From Mycobacterium sp. ITM-2016-00316 (GTDB lineage Bacteria > Actinomycetota > Actinomycetes > Mycobacteriales > Mycobacteriaceae), in the NCBI RefSeq assembly GCF_002968335.2, contig NZ_CP134398.1, positions 3,100,001 to 3,164,000 of the forward strand: a DNA stretch of 64,000 bases. The letters are read 5' to 3'. Shown one piece after another: positions 53,044 through 62,488 of the stretch. Under the pieces are notes generated by a model. The model searched no databases. It saw nothing but the letters and a program-made list of their open reading frames with translations, and was not told the DNA's origin. The position numbers and the translations under genes are program-made. The first letter of the stretch is position 1. Every line of letters begins with the position of its first letter.

Positions 53044-55208
53044 CGGGTCACCCGGTCCGGAATGCGCAGGGCCCAGACGGTTTCGGTGCCTTCACCAGTG
53101 GTCACCGTGCCGGCGCGTTCGAATGTATGAAAGGCGTCGAGGCTGGTGTGTACCCGGTCGCTGACGAAGATGCCGGGTCGATCAGCCGCGGCGTGTACAC
53201 GGTGAGCGAGGTCTACCGCTTCACCCCACAGGTCATAGATCCTCGTTCGTTGGCCTATCAGGCCGCTGGACACCGGGCCGCTGTCGATGCCGACCCGCAC
53301 CGTCAGCCCCGCGCCGTGCTGCTTGTTGAACAGCTCGATCACCTCGACGAGTTCGATCGCGAAAGCCACGGTCCGGCCGGCGTGGTCGACGCGCGGAGTG
53401 ACCAGGCCGCAGGTGGCCAGAAATCCGTTGTGCAGGCCACGTACCCGTTCGATGCCGTGATGTTCGGCTGCGGCATCGAACGACTCGACCAGGGTATTGA
53501 GCAACCGCACCGATTCATCGGACGCCAGCGACCGGCTGAAATCCCGGTAGTTCAACAACTCCGCGTAGATGACCGAAACGTCACGGTGATCGCTGCTGAT
53601 CGTCTGCTCACCCCCGCGGTACCGACGGGCAACCGACTCTGGCATCAACGACGCCAGAAGTTCGTCGTTCTCCCGGCGTTGTTCGTCGATCAGTGCCTGC
53701 TTCGTTTGCAGGCTGTCACTCATGTTGTTGAAATCCACTGCCAGATCGCCGAACTCATCATGGGTCGTGACCGGCACGCTGACTCCGAGCTCACCACCGG
53801 TCACTCGGCGCACGGCCGAAGCCAACCGCGTCAACGGACGTGTCAACAACCGGCTGAGGAACAGGGCCACGATGCAGACCACCAGCACGATGGCCGCGGT
53901 CGACAGCGCGATGTTGCGGGCGAACGTGTTGACCGGAGCCAACGCCTCGTTCTCGTCGATTTTGGCAATCAACACCCAATCGAGCCCCGGAATGTCCAGC
54001 GGCATGTAGGCCACCAGCGATGTCGGACCGATGTAGTCGTTATCGGTGACCACACCGGATTCACCGGATAACGCCCTGTTGACCGCCACCGTGTCGACGG
54101 GCTGTAAGAGCACGCTTCCGTTGACCGCCACCTCGCGTTCGGCCACATCCAAGGGGGTGCCGTTGGCGACCACCGCGTCGACAAAGCCCTCGGGATTGGT
54201 GATCAGCTCACGGGAGGCCGACCGCATCAAGGTGTCGGAGCCGGCAAGGTAGGTCTCGCCGGTCGCCCCCAGACCGTCCTGCTCCCAGCCGTTGCCCCCG
54301 GTCATCACATTGTTGATCCCGTCGAGCGACAACTGCAGGGCAAGAACTCCCACGATGCTGCCGCCGCTGCCGATCGGAGACAACACCCACGGTGTCGGCT
54401 TGTCATAGGAGGGCGGGTACCGCTCGAAATCAGTGACGAAGGTCTGGTCGACCGAGGTGGCTTGCAGCGCTTCGCGGTAACTGTCGGCCAACAGCGATGT
54501 CCGGTACGGCCCGGTGAAGAGATTGGTTCCGAGGTCCGCACCCTTGTAGGTGGTGTAGACGGCATTGCCATTGGTATCCAGCACCAACGCATCCTCGAAG
54601 CCGAACCTGGTGGTCAGATCTGCGAAGAAGCCCTGATAGCGGGCATTGACCGCCGACCAGGCACTGGGATCACCGGCTGTCCGCACCGCAATGGATTTCT
54701 CGAAGTCGCCGCCGGCCGGCACCGTGTACGCATTCTGCAGGTAGACCGCGGCGTTACCCACGGGCTCGAACAACGTCGGGTCTGCCGGCTCACCGGTGCG
54801 TTCGCTCAACGCCGGCGCAAAGACCGTCTCGTAGTACTTCGCCACCGCGGCCTCGGCACCCGGTGGCGGCGCAGTGGATTCGAGTTCGGCAAAAGCCGCA
54901 CTGAAATCCCGGACCGCGTTCACCGTCGTCGTCCCGTGCGTGACGATCGAGGCAGCATTGGCGACCGTTTGGTAATAGCTGGTGATTTCGCGCGCCCGGG
55001 ACTCTCGTAGCTGCGTCATTCTCTCGAATTCGGCGTTGCGCAACGAATCCGTACCGGACACATATCCGATCGCACCGGCAACGAGCACGGACAAGACACT
55101 GACCACCAGCAATACGATCAGCAATTTGGATTGAATTCCCAACGACCGGCGCGGCCCACCGGGACGGGCGAAACGGGATGCCACAAGCGACCTCTTCCAT
55201 CTGTCCAT
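53040..55208 (-). CDS. Membrane sensor with HAMP and degenerate class III cyclase domain
   Basis: 722 aa from ATG 55208; GTG 55244 adds 12 residues. Helix 1 (about 25-50) precedes a large extracytoplasmic dCache-like domain (about 50-420), then helix 2 (NIALSTAAIVLVVCIVALFL), a HAMP linker (RPLTRLASAVRRVTGGELGV) and a cyclase-homology domain (about 530-715). The two metal-binding Asp sites look replaced: VSVIYAELLNYRDFS has Glu for the first Asp, and RGLHNGFLATCGL lacks the GD pair. YDLWGEAVDLAHRVHAAA keeps the transition-state region. It may bind a nucleotide or signal without catalysis. Confidence 0.85.
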   Translation of the reverse strand: MDRWKRSLVASRFARPGGPRRSLGIQSKLLIVLLVVSVLSVLVAGAIGYVSGTDSLRNAEFERMTQLRESRAREITSYYQTVANAASIVTHGTTTVNAVRDFSAAFAELESTAPPPGAEAAVAKYYETVFAPALSERTGEPADPTLFEPVGNAAVYLQNAYTVPAGGDFEKSIAVRTAGDPSAWSAVNARYQGFFADLTTRFGFEDALVLDTNGNAVYTTYKGADLGTNLFTGPYRTSLLADSYREALQATSVDQTFVTDFERYPPSYDKPTPWVLSPIGSGGSIVGVLALQLSLDGINNVMTGGNGWEQDGLGATGETYLAGSDTLMRSASRELITNPEGFVDAVVANGTPLDVAEREVAVNGSVLLQPVDTVAVNRALSGESGVVTDNDYIGPTSLVAYMPLDIPGLDWVLIAKIDENEALAPVNTFARNIALSTAAIVLVVCIVALFLSRLLTRPLTRLASAVRRVTGGELGVSVPVTTHDEFGDLAVDFNNMSDSLQTKQALIDEQRRENDELLASLMPESVARRYRGGEQTISSDHRDVSVIYAELLNYRDFSRSLASDESVRLLNTLVESFDAAAEHHGIERVRGLHNGFLATCGLVTPRVDHAGRTVAFAIELVEVIELFNKQHGAGLTVRVGIDSGPVSSGLIGQRTRIYDLWGEAVDLAHRVHAAADRPGIFVSDRVHTSLDAFHTFERAGTVTTGEGTETVWALRIPDRVTR

Positions 55209-55432
55209 TCGGAATACAAAGCCAAGCCGCAACGATTGCGCCACCGCACCACCGATTACGTGCTCAAGATAGGCCGCGCCGGCGCAGAAGGCGGCAGCCT
55301 TGCCCTAAATCCATCCAAATCTGCGTGACCTGACCGCACAGGACACTTGGCCCGGCAGGTGTCCCAATGCCTTATTGATGTCCGGCGGCGATTCGCGACG
55401 ATTCACCGGCACCGCCGCCATACAGTTCAGGC

Positions 55433-55879
55433 ATGTCAGCCGACGACCCGGGCCCACCGCCGACTCTGCACGTGCAGCACCGCGTAGATCCCGGCGCGCT
55501 GGCCTTGGCCACGGTCGGCGGAGCTGTCGCCTTCATCTTCGCCGGCGAGGACTGGGACGTCCTGGCCGTCGTCATCGGCCTCATGCTGCTGCTCATCCTG
55601 CTCGCCCACCATCACGCCGCGCCGACCAACGGGAGCCCGCGCTCCTATCTGCTGCGCGGAGCCTTCGGCGCCACAACGGGTCTCGCGTTCGGCATCGCGG
55701 TCGCCCCGGCGATCGAATACGGCATCATCACGCCGTTCTTCCACACCGAGGATGACGAGGGCTTCTCGATGGACGCGTGGAACACCACGGTCGCACTATC
55801 CGGGGTGTGGCTCGTCTCAGCGACACTGCTGGCGGTGTTCGAGCCGCGGATTGCGCGCTGGCTGGATCGGGTCCGGTAG
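55433..55879 (+). CDS. Membrane protein of unknown function
   Basis: 148 aa with four helices (about 22-38, 43-60, 74-97 and 118-140); a short acidic loop (FFHTEDDEGFSMDAWN) between helices 3 and 4. No recognised domain. The 220-bp region before it, up to the cyclase start, holds no gene. Confidence 0.65.
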   Translation: MSADDPGPPPTLHVQHRVDPGALALATVGGAVAFIFAGEDWDVLAVVIGLMLLLILLAHHHAAPTNGSPRSYLLRGAFGATTGLAFGIAVAPAIEYGIITPFFHTEDDEGFSMDAWNTTVALSGVWLVSATLLAVFEPRIARWLDRVR

Positions 55880-55889
55880 GCGGCAGGCC

Positions 55890-56039
55890 ATGAAGGAATT
55901 CGGCTCCCGCCGACGCAGCCAGCCCGCGCCACCGTGGGCGTTGTTCGAGGATCTGTGCGACCCGCATCGCCAACCGGCGCGTGACGCCGATCAGCCTGCC
56001 GTGTCCACCCGCGCCTCGTTGCGTCGGTCGCTGCGCTGA
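55890..56039 (+). pseudogene. N-terminal remnant of an SRPBCC-type gene
   Basis: A 49-codon frame starting 10 bp after the preceding stop. Its residues 10-30 (PPWALFEDLCDPHRQPA) look like the opening of actinobacterial SRPBCC/polyketide-cyclase-like proteins, where a Trp-Leu would follow ARPW-type residues. Here the reading frame instead runs into the antisense 3' end of the APC permease. This reads as a gene cut off at about 55978, marking one edge of the inserted or rearranged amine operon. Fragment too short for certainty. Confidence 0.4.
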
Positions 56040-57415
56040 ACGAACCACCAGAGCACCACGCCCGCTGCCAGAATCGACAGGGCGATGCCGAGTTCGAGTA
56101 CGCCGCCGTACCCGGTCACCGAGAACCCTGTGGCTCCGACGACCAGCATGACGGTCAGCAGAATCGCAAGGCCCACCGATATCGGCACGAAGACCCGTGG
56201 CAGACGGATGGGACGCGGCGCGGCGGGCCGGTCCCTGCGCAGCAGCGCGAAGCCGGCCACGGCCAGCACGTGCGCCAGGATGTAGCCAAGGTTGCCGGTG
56301 ACGATGATCGCCAGCGGTTGTTGGAGCACGACCAGCAGCACGATGTTGAGCACCAGCATGACGTTCAGCGCGCGAATGGGCACACCGCGGCGGTTGAGCT
56401 TGCCCATGGAGCGCACGGTGATGCCCTCCTTGCCCATGTTGAACAAGACGCGCGAGGCATCGGCGACAGATGTCAGCATCACCAACACCAGGGAGGCGAT
56501 GAGACACAACACCATGACGTCCGCGCCGGCACCGGTCAACTGCGAGAAGCTGGCCACGAAGAAGGTGGACGGGTCCGCCGCGATCGCCTCCTCGCCGGCG
56601 AAACCGCCGAGGGTCAGCGGGACGAGGAAGAACACACCCAGGCAGAACAGCGCCGACGCACGGATCGCCCGTGAGGTGTCCCGGACCGGATCGCGATACT
56701 CGGAAGCGAAGGTCGCGCAGACCTCGATGCCCAGCGTCGTCCACGCCATCACATACAGCCAGACGATCGCGGTGTGCAGACCCTCCAGGCCGTGCAGGTT
56801 CCACGTCAGGTCCATCGGCGCCCAGTCGGCGTTGAAGAGCGGGAAGAAAATGAACACGGCAAGCGGGATCATCAGGATCGCTGCGGTCACATAGACGAAC
56901 GCCATGGTGACCCGCACGCCGATGACGTTGATGCCATACAGCACGAAGATGACGATCAGTCCGATGAGAATCGGGAAGCTGAAGTGCAGCGGACCCAGAT
57001 CAAAGGTCCACTGTTGGTCGGGGAACCACTGGGATTGCACCAGCAGACCGGTGAAGGAACCGTAAGTCGCCAGGTTGGATCCCCATGGCAGCCAATACCC
57101 GACCCCGGCCAGCGGCGCGAACCAGGGCACTCGCTTCTTCCATGCTTCGGCCGCGTAGCCGGAGATGCCGCCCGAGGCGTTGGGGAACATCGCCGCCAAC
57201 TCGATATAGATCCAGTTGACGGCCAGCGATATCGCCATCGAGATGGCCCACAGCACCGCAGCGCCCCAGCCGCCGAGCCCGGCGATCGAGGCACCCAGGG
57301 TGGCGACCAGCGCGGCGGGCATCGTCATCGCCATCGCGAAGCCGTCGAACCAGCGCATCTTCCGAGGGAGCACCTCGTCCACTGAATGTAGTTCTGCAGC
57401 TTGATCAAATGTCAT
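55991..57415 (-). CDS. APC-superfamily amino acid/amine permease
   Basis: 474 aa from ATG 57415 with GGAGG upstream. Twelve helices; the amino acid/polyamine/organocation transporter features ATLGASIAGLGGWGAAVLWA and EVCATFASEYRDPVRDTSRA are clear. It ends a leftward three-gene set with an aldehyde dehydrogenase and an FAD-dependent amine oxidase, so it most likely imports the amine (putrescine or a relative) that they oxidise. Confidence 0.85.
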   Translation of the reverse strand: MTFDQAAELHSVDEVLPRKMRWFDGFAMAMTMPAALVATLGASIAGLGGWGAAVLWAISMAISLAVNWIYIELAAMFPNASGGISGYAAEAWKKRVPWFAPLAGVGYWLPWGSNLATYGSFTGLLVQSQWFPDQQWTFDLGPLHFSFPILIGLIVIFVLYGINVIGVRVTMAFVYVTAAILMIPLAVFIFFPLFNADWAPMDLTWNLHGLEGLHTAIVWLYVMAWTTLGIEVCATFASEYRDPVRDTSRAIRASALFCLGVFFLVPLTLGGFAGEEAIAADPSTFFVASFSQLTGAGADVMVLCLIASLVLVMLTSVADASRVLFNMGKEGITVRSMGKLNRRGVPIRALNVMLVLNIVLLVVLQQPLAIIVTGNLGYILAHVLAVAGFALLRRDRPAAPRPIRLPRVFVPISVGLAILLTVMLVVGATGFSVTGYGGVLELGIALSILAAGVVLWWFVQRSDRRNEARVDTAG

Positions 57416-57470
57416 TGGGGGTACCTCCGCTTGGTATTTGGGTGTCAGATCGGTTCGGCAGAAACGTGAT

Positions 57471-58934
57471 TCAGGATGGCCGGAAGGACGCGTGCGCCGC
57501 CCTCGGCGCGTGTTTGACCATGATGTGGCGGGCAACGGTGTATTCGGCGACAGCGGACTGACTCATGTCCTTGCCGAACCCACTTGCCTTGACGCCGCCG
57601 TGTGGCGCCTCGGACGCGATCGGCAGGTGGTCGTTGACCCACGTCACGCCGGCCTCGATCGCGTGCGCGGTGCGAAGTGCGCGCGCCACATCGGTGGTCC
57701 ACACCGAGGACGCCAGGCCGTACCGACAGTCGTTGGCCAGCCGAATCGCTTCTTCCTCATCGCCGAACGGCAGCACCACCAGCACCGGCCCGAAGACTTC
57801 GTCCTGCACGATCTCGGATGTCTGTGGCGCCCCGGTGATCAGCGTCGGCGGATAGAAGGCGCCGGGGCCCTCCGGCAGCACACCGCCGGTGTGCACTGTG
57901 GCCCCCGCCGCCACCGCACGTTGGACGAAACCGTGAACCCGCGCACGGTGCTCGACGCTGATCAGTGGACCGATGTCGGTGGACGCCTGGTGTGGATCAC
58001 CGACCCGGATCGCACCGAAGGCCGCGATGAGGCGTTCGACGAGTGCGTCGATGATCGACTCGTGTGCGTACACGCGGGTCGCTGCGGTGCAGTCCTGGCC
58101 CGAGTTGTAGGTCGCGCCCATCGCGATACCGTGCGCCGCGTCGTCGAGATGGGCGTCCTCGAACACCAGACACGGCGCCTTGCCACCGAGTTCGAGATGA
58201 ACCCGCGCACCGCGCATCGCCGCTGTCGACATCACCTGGCGTCCGGCGCGGGTGGATCCGGTGATGGAGACGAGGTGTACGCGGTCGTCGGAGACCAATG
58301 CCTCGCCGACGGCCTGGTCACCGGTCACCACTTCCAGAACGCCTGGTGGAATGCCGGCCTCGATCGCCAGTTCGGCGATGTAGAGCGTGCTCGACGGGGT
58401 CGAGGGCGCCGGCTTGACGACGATCGTGTTGCCCGCAGCCAGCGCGGGCCCGATCTTCCACAGCCCCATGATCATCGGGAAATTCCATGGGGCGATGCCC
58501 ACCACGGGCCCCACGGGCCGCCGCACGATCATCGAGGTGTAGCCCTCGCTGAGCAGGCCGGCTCCGGTCTCCTCCAGGGACCGGCCCGCTCCTGCGAAGA
58601 ATCGCAGATTGTCGGTGCCGAAGGGAAGTTCACCGTCGCGAAAGACCGCTTCCGGCTTGCCCGTTTCGGCGACCTCCAGGGCGGTGATCTCGGTGGCGTG
58701 GGCATCGATCAGGTCGGCCCAGCGCAGCAATGACCGCGCTCGCTCGCCGGCGGTCCGGCGAGACCACCCGGGGAAGGCTTCGGCCGCGGCGGTGACGGCA
58801 CGCCGGGCGTCCTCGATCGACGCCTCGGAGATGTCCGCCGTCGGTTGCCCTGTCGACGGGTCGACGAGGGTGCGTTCGCCTCCGGAGCCGGCGACCCGAA
58901 CACCGCGATGGAAAAGCCCTGCGGTCATGCGCAT
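57471..58934 (-). CDS. NAD(P)-dependent aldehyde dehydrogenase (aminobutyraldehyde-type)
   Basis: 487 aa. Full ALDH motifs: GIAPWNFPMIMGLWKIGPAL, the catalytic base Glu in HLELGGKAP, the nucleophile Cys in NSGQDCTAATRVYAHESI, and FGPVLVVLPFGDEEEAIRLA. The last 30 residues carry PHGGVKASGFGKDMS, typical of gamma-aminobutyraldehyde and betaine-aldehyde dehydrogenases. From context it oxidises the aldehyde made by the neighbouring amine oxidase. Confidence 0.88.
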   Translation of the reverse strand: MRMTAGLFHRGVRVAGSGGERTLVDPSTGQPTADISEASIEDARRAVTAAAEAFPGWSRRTAGERARSLLRWADLIDAHATEITALEVAETGKPEAVFRDGELPFGTDNLRFFAGAGRSLEETGAGLLSEGYTSMIVRRPVGPVVGIAPWNFPMIMGLWKIGPALAAGNTIVVKPAPSTPSSTLYIAELAIEAGIPPGVLEVVTGDQAVGEALVSDDRVHLVSITGSTRAGRQVMSTAAMRGARVHLELGGKAPCLVFEDAHLDDAAHGIAMGATYNSGQDCTAATRVYAHESIIDALVERLIAAFGAIRVGDPHQASTDIGPLISVEHRARVHGFVQRAVAAGATVHTGGVLPEGPGAFYPPTLITGAPQTSEIVQDEVFGPVLVVLPFGDEEEAIRLANDCRYGLASSVWTTDVARALRTAHAIEAGVTWVNDHLPIASEAPHGGVKASGFGKDMSQSAVAEYTVARHIMVKHAPRAAHASFRPS

Positions 58935-58940
58935 ACTCCT

Positions 58941-60329
58941 CTAGCTGTTGAAGCCCACACCGAAGCGGTCCATGGTGCGCAAAAGCACTCCCCTACGGCC
59001 TGTTTCGTCTTCCCGAGCCAGGGCGGCGCGGGTCACCTCGACCGCGGGCCAGCGCAACGGCTCGGGCGGGAACGGCACAGCGCGACTGGTGACGGCCCGC
59101 AGGCTGGTGCGTTCGGTCTCCCGCCCGGTCAGCAGGTCCAGGGCCACTCGCGCACCGAAGCGCGTCGATGCCACCCCGAGGCCGGTGAATCCGACCGCGT
59201 AGGCCAGGCGCCCGCCGAAGGCCGTTCCGAAGATCGGTGTGAACCTGCTCGTGGTGTCGATGACGCCACCCCAGCGGTGGGTGAACGGCAGATCTTCCAG
59301 TTGCGGGAAAGTCTGGCGAAAGTGCCGTGCCAGCAGTCGGTGTGATCGGTCGCGCAGTTCGAGTTCGGGCGCGATGGCGTTGCCGTAGTGGTAGATCGCG
59401 TCATAGCCTCCCCACACGATGCGGTCGTCGCGGGTGCGGCGGAAGTAGTGGAACTGATTGCCGGCATCGGTGAGGCCCTGGTTCTGCGTCCAGCCGATCG
59501 AGTCCAGCTGACCGGCGGTCAGCGGTGCCGTCGCCAGTACATAGTCGTAGACCGGGAGGATCCAGAACTTCAGCCGCCGCAGCAGGGGCGGATAAGCGTT
59601 GGACGCGAGCACGACGTGGGAGGTGTCGACCTCGCCGTGTGTGCTGCGCACCGTCAGGTTGCCGCCGGACCGGGTGATCCCGGCGGCCGGCGATCCTTCG
59701 AAGATGACGGCACCCAATTCTCCTGCGATGCGGCGCAATCCGAGCACAAGCGCCATCGGCTCCACCAGTCCGCCGCTGTGGATCCGCAACCCGCCGTGGA
59801 AGGCGGCCGAGTGGATATCGGCACGAACCTGATCACGGTCGAGAAACTCGATGTTCTCGCCGAAACGGGCGTACACCGGCGCGGCGCGTCGCAGCGCCTC
59901 GACCTCGTGCGGAGTTCTGGCCAGCGTGGTCTTTCCGACCAAGCGCAGATCGGCGTCGACGTCGTTGCGCTGCAGAATATCTGAGATCTGCTCGACGTTC
60001 TGGCGGCCCTGGCGCTGCAGCTCGTCGAGTTCGTCCGGCCACGTCGCCATCCCGTGGGCGATGCCGTGCGTCAGCGACTCGGAGACGAAGCCGCCGTTTC
60101 GCCCGGATGCCGCCGCACCCACCCACGACTGTTCGAGAATGACGACCCGGCGGCCCGGGTCCGCGGTGAGAGCTTCGATCGCCGCCCACAGACCGGTGTA
60201 ACCCGCACCCACGACGACGAGGTCGGCGGCGACCCGGCCGCGTAGCGGCTGGGTCTGCGGTCCGGTGCGCGCGCCCTCCCACCACACGGGACGGGGTTCC
60301 ACGTCACGCAACTCGTCGGTCGTTCTCAA
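58941..60329 (-). CDS. FAD-dependent amine oxidase (PuuB-like)
   Basis: 462 aa. TTG 60329 is chosen for GGAG seven bases upstream. DAO-superfamily oxidase: LVVVGAGYTGLWAAIEALTA (FAD), SWVGAAASGRNGGFVSESLT, WGGVIDTTSRFTPIFG and AYAVGFTGLGVASTRFGARV. The arrangement matches gamma-glutamylputrescine oxidase and sarcosine/glycine-type oxidases. Six bases separate it from the aldehyde dehydrogenase. Together they suggest putrescine use by the gamma-glutamyl route, in which case a GS-like ligase is needed elsewhere; glnA3 at 28-29 kb is one candidate. Confidence 0.85.
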   Translation of the reverse strand: MRTTDELRDVEPRPVWWEGARTGPQTQPLRGRVAADLVVVGAGYTGLWAAIEALTADPGRRVVILEQSWVGAAASGRNGGFVSESLTHGIAHGMATWPDELDELQRQGRQNVEQISDILQRNDVDADLRLVGKTTLARTPHEVEALRRAAPVYARFGENIEFLDRDQVRADIHSAAFHGGLRIHSGGLVEPMALVLGLRRIAGELGAVIFEGSPAAGITRSGGNLTVRSTHGEVDTSHVVLASNAYPPLLRRLKFWILPVYDYVLATAPLTAGQLDSIGWTQNQGLTDAGNQFHYFRRTRDDRIVWGGYDAIYHYGNAIAPELELRDRSHRLLARHFRQTFPQLEDLPFTHRWGGVIDTTSRFTPIFGTAFGGRLAYAVGFTGLGVASTRFGARVALDLLTGRETERTSLRAVTSRAVPFPPEPLRWPAVEVTRAALAREDETGRRGVLLRTMDRFGVGFNS

Positions 60330-60551
60330 GCCTTGCTCCGTTGTCGATCGGTGCCAGCCATCGCGATTCGGTCGATGGCAGCACGATAGTTGCATCGCTG
60401 TTCAGAGAACACAAGACCAGAATTAGCATGTCAACAGGGTTAAGAATGTAAAACCTGAGTATCTGTTCAAGAAATACTTCCCGGATGGCAACTTTTCTGG
60501 CACCGTGACACACGACATACTTGGTGGGAATCGTCCGATGGGAGGGGCCCG

Positions 60552-61172
60552 GTGGCGGTGAGCCGCACGGAACGACGCGCGAAGCTGCTGCACGCTGCCC
60601 AGCGCGCGGTGATGAAGCACGGCGCCGACGTCCAGCTCAATCAGGTCGCGGCCGAGGCCGGGCTCACCTCGGGCGCCGTGCTCTACCACTTTCCCGACGT
60701 GCAGACACTCCTCGTGGAGGCCAACAGGGCGGGGATGGAGCGGTTCTACGATGACCGCCTCCGCCGGATCGAGGGTATCGGCGAACCCGACCGCCGACTG
60801 GTGCTCACCATCGAGTCCGGTCTGCCCGTCGACTCCGACGACCCGGCAGTCAAGCTGCTGTGTGAACTGGGCGGGGCCGCCGGCCGCTACCCGACCTACG
60901 CGGTGCTGCTCACCGCACTGTTCGACCGGCAGGTGGCGATGTACCAGGTGATCCTGGAATCCGGTGCCGCACAAGGTGTTTTCACGCTGTCCTCACCGTC
61001 GCTGACCATTGCCCGCAACATCGTGGCACTCGAGGACGCCTACGGATACCGCATGGTCGCCCGCCATCCGAGCCTGGACGCCGACGCGTCCACCGAACTG
61101 ATCCTCGACTACGCGCGGGTGGCCACCGGCCATCCCCTACCCCGCCGCGCCGACGGCGAACGGACCGACTGA
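60552..61172 (+). CDS. TetR family transcriptional regulator
   Basis: 206 aa from GTG 60552 with GGAGG upstream. HTH: LLHAAQRAVMKHGADVQLNQ, VAAEAGLTSGAVLYHFPDVQ. It is divergent from the amine oxidase across 222 bp of unusually AT-rich DNA and overlaps the glycosyltransferase start by one base (TGATG), so it could regulate either direction. No clear inverted repeat was spotted in the gap. Confidence 0.85.
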   Translation: MAVSRTERRAKLLHAAQRAVMKHGADVQLNQVAAEAGLTSGAVLYHFPDVQTLLVEANRAGMERFYDDRLRRIEGIGEPDRRLVLTIESGLPVDSDDPAVKLLCELGGAAGRYPTYAVLLTALFDRQVAMYQVILESGAAQGVFTLSSPSLTIARNIVALEDAYGYRMVARHPSLDADASTELILDYARVATGHPLPRRADGERTD

Positions 61173-62485
61173 TGTCCCAGGCGTTGACCATCATGTTCTG
61201 GCCGGAGTCCGCCTACGGACCCACCAATCAATGCATCGGCGTCGCAGCCAAGCTCCGCGACCGCGGCCACACCATCGTCTTCGCCGCCGAGTCCTCATGG
61301 GCGGGAAAGATCGCCAAGTACGGGTTCATCGAGGAACTCGTCGATCTGGCGGCGCCCGTCGAGGGCGCCGAAGACGGTGACGCCGGCCAGTTCTGGACCG
61401 ACTTCATCGCCGAGACGGCACCGGAATTCGCCAAACCGACCTCGGACCAGCTGGCGACCTTCATCGGCCCCACCTACCAGGCGCTCATCGACGGCGCCAA
61501 GTACTGCGAACCACGGTTGCGCGAGATCATCGACAAGCACCAACCCGACGTCATCGTCGAAGACAACGTGGTCCTCTTTCCCGCGCTGTCGACCGCGGGT
61601 ACGCCGTTCGTGCGGTTCATCTCGTGCAGCCCGCTGGAAGTACCCGGACCCGATGTCCCGCCGCCGTTTTCGGGATTGCCCAGCGATGACCGATCCGAAT
61701 GGGCGGCCTACCGCGCCGAATTCGACCGTGCCCTGCGACCGATGTGGGAGGACTTCGACGCCTGGGTGCGCGCACAGGGCGGCGCCCCGCTGCCCGATCT
61801 GGAGTTCATGCCGCGCGACAACGCGGCCACCATCTACATCTATCCGGCCGAGGCGGACTACGTCGACAGACGACCCCTCGACGCGTCGTGGACGCGGGTG
61901 GACTCCAGCATCCGCGAGACCGATGAGGACTACGAACTACCCGCCGAAATGGCCGACCGCCCGGACGACAGCGCACTGGTCTATCTGTCGCTGGGTTCGC
62001 TCGGCGCAGCGGATGTGTCGCTGATGCAGCGGCTGGTCGACATCCTCGGCACCACCCGGCACCGCTTCATCGTCAGCAAGGGTCCACAGGCGGACAAGAT
62101 CACGCTGGCCGCCAACATGGTCGGCGCGCAGATGCTGCCGCAGACCAGGATCATCCCACTGGTGGACGCCGTGATCTCGCACGGCGGCAACAACACCACG
62201 ACCGAGGCGCTGCATTTCGGGAAGCCGCTGATCGTGCTCCCGCTGTTCTGGGATCAGTACGAGAATGCCCAGCGCATTGACGAATTGAAGCTGGGCGTGC
62301 GGTTGGACACCTACCATTTCGCCGATGCCGAGCTGACCGGTGCCCTGGACCGGGTCCTGGCCGATCAGGAACTGCGCGACAGGGTGTCCGCGATCGGTGC
62401 GGCCGTTCGCGAGCGTGACGGCCTCAGCGTGGCCGCCGACGTCATCGAGCGCGCCGGTGTGTCCCATCTGAGCACCTCCGGCTGA
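61172..62485 (+). CDS. GT1-family glycosyltransferase (UGT/MGT type)
   Basis: 437 aa GT-B fold. The nucleotide-sugar signature is VDAVISHGGNNTTTEALHFG, then KPLIVLPLFWDQYENAQRID, and the N-terminal acceptor domain starts FWPESAYGPTNQCIGVAAKL. These enzymes glycosylate small lipophilic acceptors such as macrolides, flavonoids and sterols. Its coupling with an amino-sugar kinase and a SIS protein downstream makes an amino-sugar or a derivative the plausible donor. Confidence 0.85.
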   Translation: MSQALTIMFWPESAYGPTNQCIGVAAKLRDRGHTIVFAAESSWAGKIAKYGFIEELVDLAAPVEGAEDGDAGQFWTDFIAETAPEFAKPTSDQLATFIGPTYQALIDGAKYCEPRLREIIDKHQPDVIVEDNVVLFPALSTAGTPFVRFISCSPLEVPGPDVPPPFSGLPSDDRSEWAAYRAEFDRALRPMWEDFDAWVRAQGGAPLPDLEFMPRDNAATIYIYPAEADYVDRRPLDASWTRVDSSIRETDEDYELPAEMADRPDDSALVYLSLGSLGAADVSLMQRLVDILGTTRHRFIVSKGPQADKITLAANMVGAQMLPQTRIIPLVDAVISHGGNNTTTEALHFGKPLIVLPLFWDQYENAQRIDELKLGVRLDTYHFADAELTGALDRVLADQELRDRVSAIGAAVRERDGLSVAADVIERAGVSHLSTSG

Positions 62486-62488
62486 TTC

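Noticed and set aside
60304..60513. 69-codon minus-strand frame in the AT-rich gap before TetR
   Set aside because: It runs over the start of the amine oxidase, has no ribosome site and shows no recognisable domain.
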